From Syntrophomonadaceae bacterium (lineage in GTDB: Bacteria; Bacillota_D; Dethiobacteria; DTU022), in assembly GCA_003562605.1 (NCBI GenBank), contig PWUG01000398.1:1-7294 (forward strand): 7,294 nucleotides of DNA, given 5' to 3'. Made by a program: the position numbers and the translations under genes. Of the stretch, positions 6,144 through 7,294 are shown one piece after another (within the stretch, counting starts at the first letter, position 1; each line of letters starts with the position of its first letter). The notes beneath the pieces are model-generated. The model was given only the letters and a program-made list of their open reading frames with translations. It was not told the origin of the DNA and ran no database searches.

Positions 6144-7294
6144 TTAAATCGCGCGGAGGTAGATTTCTTCGTAGGCTTCGACGGTCAGGTCGCGCGGGTT
6201 GCCGATGGTTTGTGGGTCGTTGAAGGCTTCACGGGCCAGGCGGGGGATATCTGATTCTTTGATCCCCATGGCGCTCAGGCGCGGGATGCCGATGTCTTTA
6301 GTCAATTCGCGGGTTGCTTCAACAGCAGCCAGGGCTGCTTCGCGCTCGGTCATGCCGAAGGTTGGAACACCCAGGGCCAGGGCCATGCGGGCGTACTTGG
6401 CCGGTTCACCCATCCAGTTGTATTCCATCACAGGGACCAAAGTCGAACCGACGGCAATGCCGTGGTGAACAGGGAACATTCCCCCCATGGTCTGGGTCAT
6501 TGCATGTACGGCGCCTGCGCTTTCGGCACCGTAAGAAAGTCCTGCCAGCATAGCGCTCATGGCCATGTAATAACGCGCCTCGACATCCTGGCCGTAAGCG
6601 ACAGCACGGCGCAGGTATTGCCCGGCGTATTCGATCGCCTGCAGGGCCACGGCGTCGGTTTGCGGCTGGGCATATGCACAGGTATAGCACTCAACAGCGT
6701 GACAGAGGGCATCCATTCCAGTGCCCGCGGTAACTTCTGCCGGCATTGACAGGTGCAGAAGCGGGTCGATCAGGGCCAGGTGAGCTGCGATAAGCGGGCC
6801 GCCGACGTTGAATTTATATTCCCGGGCCGGGTCGGTAATCACCGCCCAGAGAGTCACTTCGCTGCCGGTCCCGGCGGTGGTCGGGATGCAGGCCAGCGGA
6901 GGGATCCGTTTGCTCAGCTCTTTTTTCCCCTCGGCGCATTCATATTCAAGAACCGGTTCGCCATGGGCAATCTCAACACCAATAGCTTTGGCGCAGTCCA
7001 TTGAACTGCCCCCTCCGACAGCAACCAGGCTATCACAGCTATTTTTCTGATACATTTCGGTACCAGCGGCCACGGTGGCCAGGGGCGGGTTGAAGACAAC
7101 CTGGTCGTAAATTACATGGCTGACAGAAGCATCGTTTAGCGGTTTGATGACCATGTCGAGCAAACCGGCACTAACCACGCCCTGGTCGGTAACAATCAGG
7201 GGTTTTTTTACACCGAGCAGGGCCAGCTCTCCGGGCAGGTGGTTCACTGCACCGAGAGCGTGTTTCATAACTGTTGGAACCTCGAAATAGTGTA
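6144..7294 (-). CDS. Iron-containing (group III) alcohol dehydrogenase, N-terminus cut by window edge
   Basis: NAD(P)-dependent oxidoreductase interconverting alcohols and aldehydes or ketones. Numbering from the Met at 7268: nucleotide-binding GGGSSMDCAK (85-94), IPTTAGTGSE (128-137), and iron ligands Asp186, His190, His255 and His269 by analogy with E. coli FucO. The C-terminus NPRDLTVEAYEEIYLRAI is typical and ends in TAA at 6146-6144. The apparent ATG at 7268 is unlikely to be the start: the frame stays open to the edge and adds HYFEVPTV ahead of MKHALGAVNH, which matches the family's conserved FEVPT...GxGA beginning, so the true start lies a few codons outside. The substrate cannot be decided; ethanol, 1,3-propanediol or other short alcohols are all possible. 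Unusual detail: the position of FucO His267 is Gln259 (HAMTQTMGG). Confidence 0.94.
   Translation of the reverse strand, partial: HYFEVPTVMKHALGAVNHLPGELALLGVKKPLIVTDQGVVSAGLLDMVIKPLNDASVSHVIYDQVVFNPPLATVAAGTEMYQKNSCDSLVAVGGGSSMDCAKAIGVEIAHGEPVLEYECAEGKKELSKRIPPLACIPTTAGTGSEVTLWAVITDPAREYKFNVGGPLIAAHLALIDPLLHLSMPAEVTAGTGMDALCHAVECYTCAYAQPQTDAVALQAIEYAGQYLRRAVAYGQDVEARYYMAMSAMLAGLSYGAESAGAVHAMTQTMGGMFPVHHGIAVGSTLVPVMEYNWMGEPAKYARMALALGVPTFGMTEREAALAAVEATRELTKDIGIPRLSAMGIKESDIPRLAREAFNDPQTIGNPRDLTVEAYEEIYLRAI

Overview
The window looks like ordinary chromosome from a Gram-positive, probably anaerobic bacterium of the Bacillota (Clostridia; the Desulfotomaculum/Pelotomaculum neighbourhood is my best guess, not proven). 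The pointers are strong AGGAGG-type ribosome binding sites, many TTG starts, a YhaM-type exoribonuclease at the left edge, rho-independent terminators and moderate base composition. I see no phage, insertion sequence, CRISPR array, tRNA or rRNA.

Layout, left to right. Positions 1-306 hold the 3' end of a YhaM-like HD-domain 3'-5' exoribonuclease. A 391-residue TPR protein with a C-terminal helix-turn-helix-like segment follows (364-1539) and is closed by a clear terminator (1559-1586). A second rightward group then contains a YjbQ/UPF0047 protein (1659-2051), two tandem sirtuins (2144-2893 and 2981-3736), endonuclease IV nfo (3848-4690) and radA (4705-6081). A hairpin with usable T-tracts on both strands (6088-6125) separates this group from a convergent iron-dependent alcohol dehydrogenase (6144 to beyond 7294). 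That gene is cut by the right edge: its reading frame stays open past the apparent ATG.

How the genes relate. nfo and radA form a tight DNA-repair pair (14-nt gap): abasic-site and oxidative-damage incision plus recombination-intermediate processing. The sirtuins just upstream are about 57% identical by hand count and clearly a tandem duplication. The first keeps every sirtuin motif I can check. The second keeps the catalytic His and zinc cysteines but has lost several NAD-pocket residues. This active/degenerate pair is the most interesting item here. The rest is recognisable housekeeping or metabolic content, and I do not claim a new defence or mobile system.

Gaps between genes are all short (14-119 bases). 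The longest are 1540-1658, which holds the terminator, and 3737-3847, which holds a weak hairpin and an AT-rich tract.
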